From the NCBI RefSeq assembly GCF_003182195.1, contig NZ_QGTM01000013.1, positions 25,720-72,808 of the forward strand: 47,089 bases of DNA, written 5' to 3'. The notes beneath the pieces are model-generated. The model was given only the letters and a program-made list of their open reading frames with translations. It was not told the DNA's origin and searched no databases. Of the stretch, positions 46,039 through 47,089 are shown in pieces. Positions within the stretch are counted from its first letter, which is position 1; each line of letters starts with the position of its first letter. This DNA comes from Halomonas sp. A11-A (GTDB lineage Bacteria; Pseudomonadota; Gammaproteobacteria; Pseudomonadales; Halomonadaceae). The position numbers and the translations under genes were made by a program.

Positions 46039-46518
46039 TCAGTCGGCGTTGCGGGTCGAGACCCAGGCGCCGGCGTCGGGAATGGTCATCTCGTAGGCCG
46101 ATTCCAGCCAGGGCGAGCTGATCAGGAAATCGGCGCTGGCGGCGTTGCAGGCCACCGGGATGTTCCACAGGGCGGCGAGTCGCAGCAGCGCCTTGACGTC
46201 CGGGTCGTGGGGTTGGGGGGCGAAGGGGTCCCAGAAGAAGATCAGCAGGTCGAGCCGCTGCTCAGCGATCAGGGCGCCGATCTGCTGGTCGCCGCCCAGC
46301 GGTCCGCTCAGCAGTCCCTTCACGGGGAGCCCCAGCGCCTTGGCCACCCGACCTGCGGTGGTGCCGGTGCCGGTGAGCTCGTGGCGGGCCAGGGTCGCCT
46401 GCCAGCGTGCCGCCCATGCCAGCAGCTCCTCCTTCTTGCCGTCGTGGGCGATCAGCGCAATGCGCTTGCGGGCGGGCAGGGTGCGGGTCACGGTGTGCTG
46501 CGGACGTGGGTCGCTCAT
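46039..46518 (-). CDS. mgsA: Methylglyoxal synthase
   Basis: Converts dihydroxyacetone phosphate to methylglyoxal and phosphate, a bypass that frees phosphate when sugar phosphates pile up. 159 residues, the family size. The catalytic base is Asp77 in SGPLGGDQQIG (Asp71 in E. coli), with Asp97 (FFWDPF), His104 and Asp107 (PQPHDPDVKAL) also conserved; GTTAGRVAKALG (52-63) binds phosphate. The gene starts 4 bp after the pyk stop and lies before pgi, so toxic-bypass control is tied to pyruvate kinase expression. The linkage is seen; its benefit is inferred. Confidence 0.94.
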   Translation of the reverse strand: MSDPRPQHTVTRTLPARKRIALIAHDGKKEELLAWAARWQATLARHELTGTGTTAGRVAKALGLPVKGLLSGPLGGDQQIGALIAEQRLDLLIFFWDPFAPQPHDPDVKALLRLAALWNIPVACNAASADFLISSPWLESAYEMTIPDAGAWVSTRNAD

Positions 46519-46522
46519 GGTG

Positions 46523-47089
46523 TTACGCCTCGAGGATCTTCAGGGTGTTGGTGCCGCCGTGGGCGTTCATGTGATCGCCCCGGGTCAGGATCACGTGGTC
46601 GCCGGGCGCCGCGATGCCCTTCTCCACCAGCAGCGCCAGCGCCCGGTCGTTGAGTTCGGTGGGGGCCATGTCACGGGTATCGAAGGGCAGCGACACCACC
46701 CCACGGTAGAGCGCCATGCGCCGCTGGGCCACCGGGCTGTGGGCCAGCCCGACGATGGGCAGCCCCGAGCGGATGCGCGAGGCGATCAGCGGCGTGTAGC
46801 CGGTGGAGGTCATGCAGGCGATGGCCGCCACGCCGGAGAGGTGGTTGGCGGCGTACATGGCGGAGAGCGCGATGGTCTCGTCGATGCGCGAGAAACCCTC
46901 GTGGATGCGGTGGCCGGACTCCTGGGCGACCTTCTCCCGCTCGGCGCCCAGGCAGACCCGGTCCATCGCCTCGATGGTCTCCACCGGGAAGTCGCCGGCG
47001 GCGGTCTCGGCGGAGAGCATCACCGCGTCGGTGCCGTCGAGCACGGCGTTGGCCACGTCGAACACCTCGGCCCGGGTGGGCAGCGGCGA
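46523..47089 (-). CDS. pyk: Pyruvate kinase, C-terminal part (start outside window)
   Basis: Makes pyruvate and ATP from phosphoenolpyruvate and ADP. Only the last ~188 residues are in the window: the end of the barrel ([18 protein letters not shown] then [14 protein letters not shown]) and the whole C-terminal regulatory domain ([21 protein letters not shown], ...[22 protein letters not shown], ...[19 protein letters not shown]). The C-domain resembles the E. coli PykA (type II, AMP/sugar-phosphate activated) more than PykF, from memory. It ends 4 bp before mgsA and so heads the pyk-mgsA-pgi group as far as seen. Confidence 0.94.
   Translation of the reverse strand, partial: SPLPTRAEVFDVANAVLDGTDAVMLSAETAAGDFPVETIEAMDRVCLGAEREKVAQESGHRIHEGFSRIDETIALSAMYAANHLSGVAAIACMTSTGYTPLIASRIRSGLPIVGLAHSPVAQRRMALYRGVVSLPFDTRDMAPTELNDRALALLVEKGIAAPGDHVILTRGDHMNAHGGTNTLKILEA

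Overview
The window reads as chromosome of a high-GC, halophilic gammaproteobacterium of the Halomonadaceae (Halomonas type). Two things point there: a complete ectoine-degradation locus in the order doeA-doeB-doeX then doeC-doeD, as known from Halomonas elongata, and a GH13 alpha-glucosidase whose three catalytic residues (D202, E271, D333) fall at the same positions as I recall for the Halomonas alpha-glucosidase HaG. Nothing here is plasmid- or phage-like. The mobile and broken parts lie mainly between about 34.7 and 40.1 kb.

Layout. 1-4308: two almost identical ExaC-type aldehyde dehydrogenase genes flank a zinc alcohol dehydrogenase (adhP), an alcohol-to-acid oxidation set. 4525-11804 (minus strand): a five-gene envelope-stress/efflux module, membrane fusion protein -> RND pump -> histidine kinase -> response regulator (each joined by a 4-bp ATGA overlap) -> Spy/CpxP-like periplasmic protein. 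Direct repeats with an exact 11-bp period lie before both the first and the last gene. 11911-14922 (minus): lysine exporter lysO, a DUF3108-like periplasmic protein, a small unknown ORF and ghrA. 15179-21671 (plus): ectoine catabolism; DoeA opens ectoine to N-acetyl-diaminobutyrate, DoeB deacetylates it, DoeD transaminates diaminobutyrate to aspartate semialdehyde, DoeC oxidises that to aspartate, and DoeX is the Lrp/AsnC regulator. 21916-24294: NfeD-like membrane serine protease plus slipin. 24776-27130: SulP anion transporter followed by a frameshifted universal stress protein gene.

27202-34328 (minus): an alpha-glucoside uptake and hydrolysis operon (binding protein, two permeases, GH13 alpha-glucosidase, ATPase, LacI-type regulator). 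A maltoporin-like gene diverges from it, and two identical 14-bp LacI-type operators lie in between, exactly 220 bp apart. That porin gene is cut off and runs head-on into a truncated second copy of the NfeD gene, a rearrangement junction near 35785. 36636-40109: a chemoreceptor gene interrupted by an IS1380-type insertion sequence whose ends and 5-bp target duplication can be read directly.

40190-47089: central carbon metabolism. hexR is divergent from zwf-pgl-eda (oxidative Entner-Doudoroff genes; edd is not in the window). pgi, mgsA and the 3' part of pyk run the other way as one probable operon.

I found no rRNA, tRNA, CRISPR array or replication origin. No wholly new enzyme system is evident. 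The least-explained signals are the phased operator arrays, the structured intergenic regions around the doe and sulP genes, and the porin/nfeD junction. Residue positions were counted by hand from the predicted starts, and functions rest on motif and family recognition without database searches.
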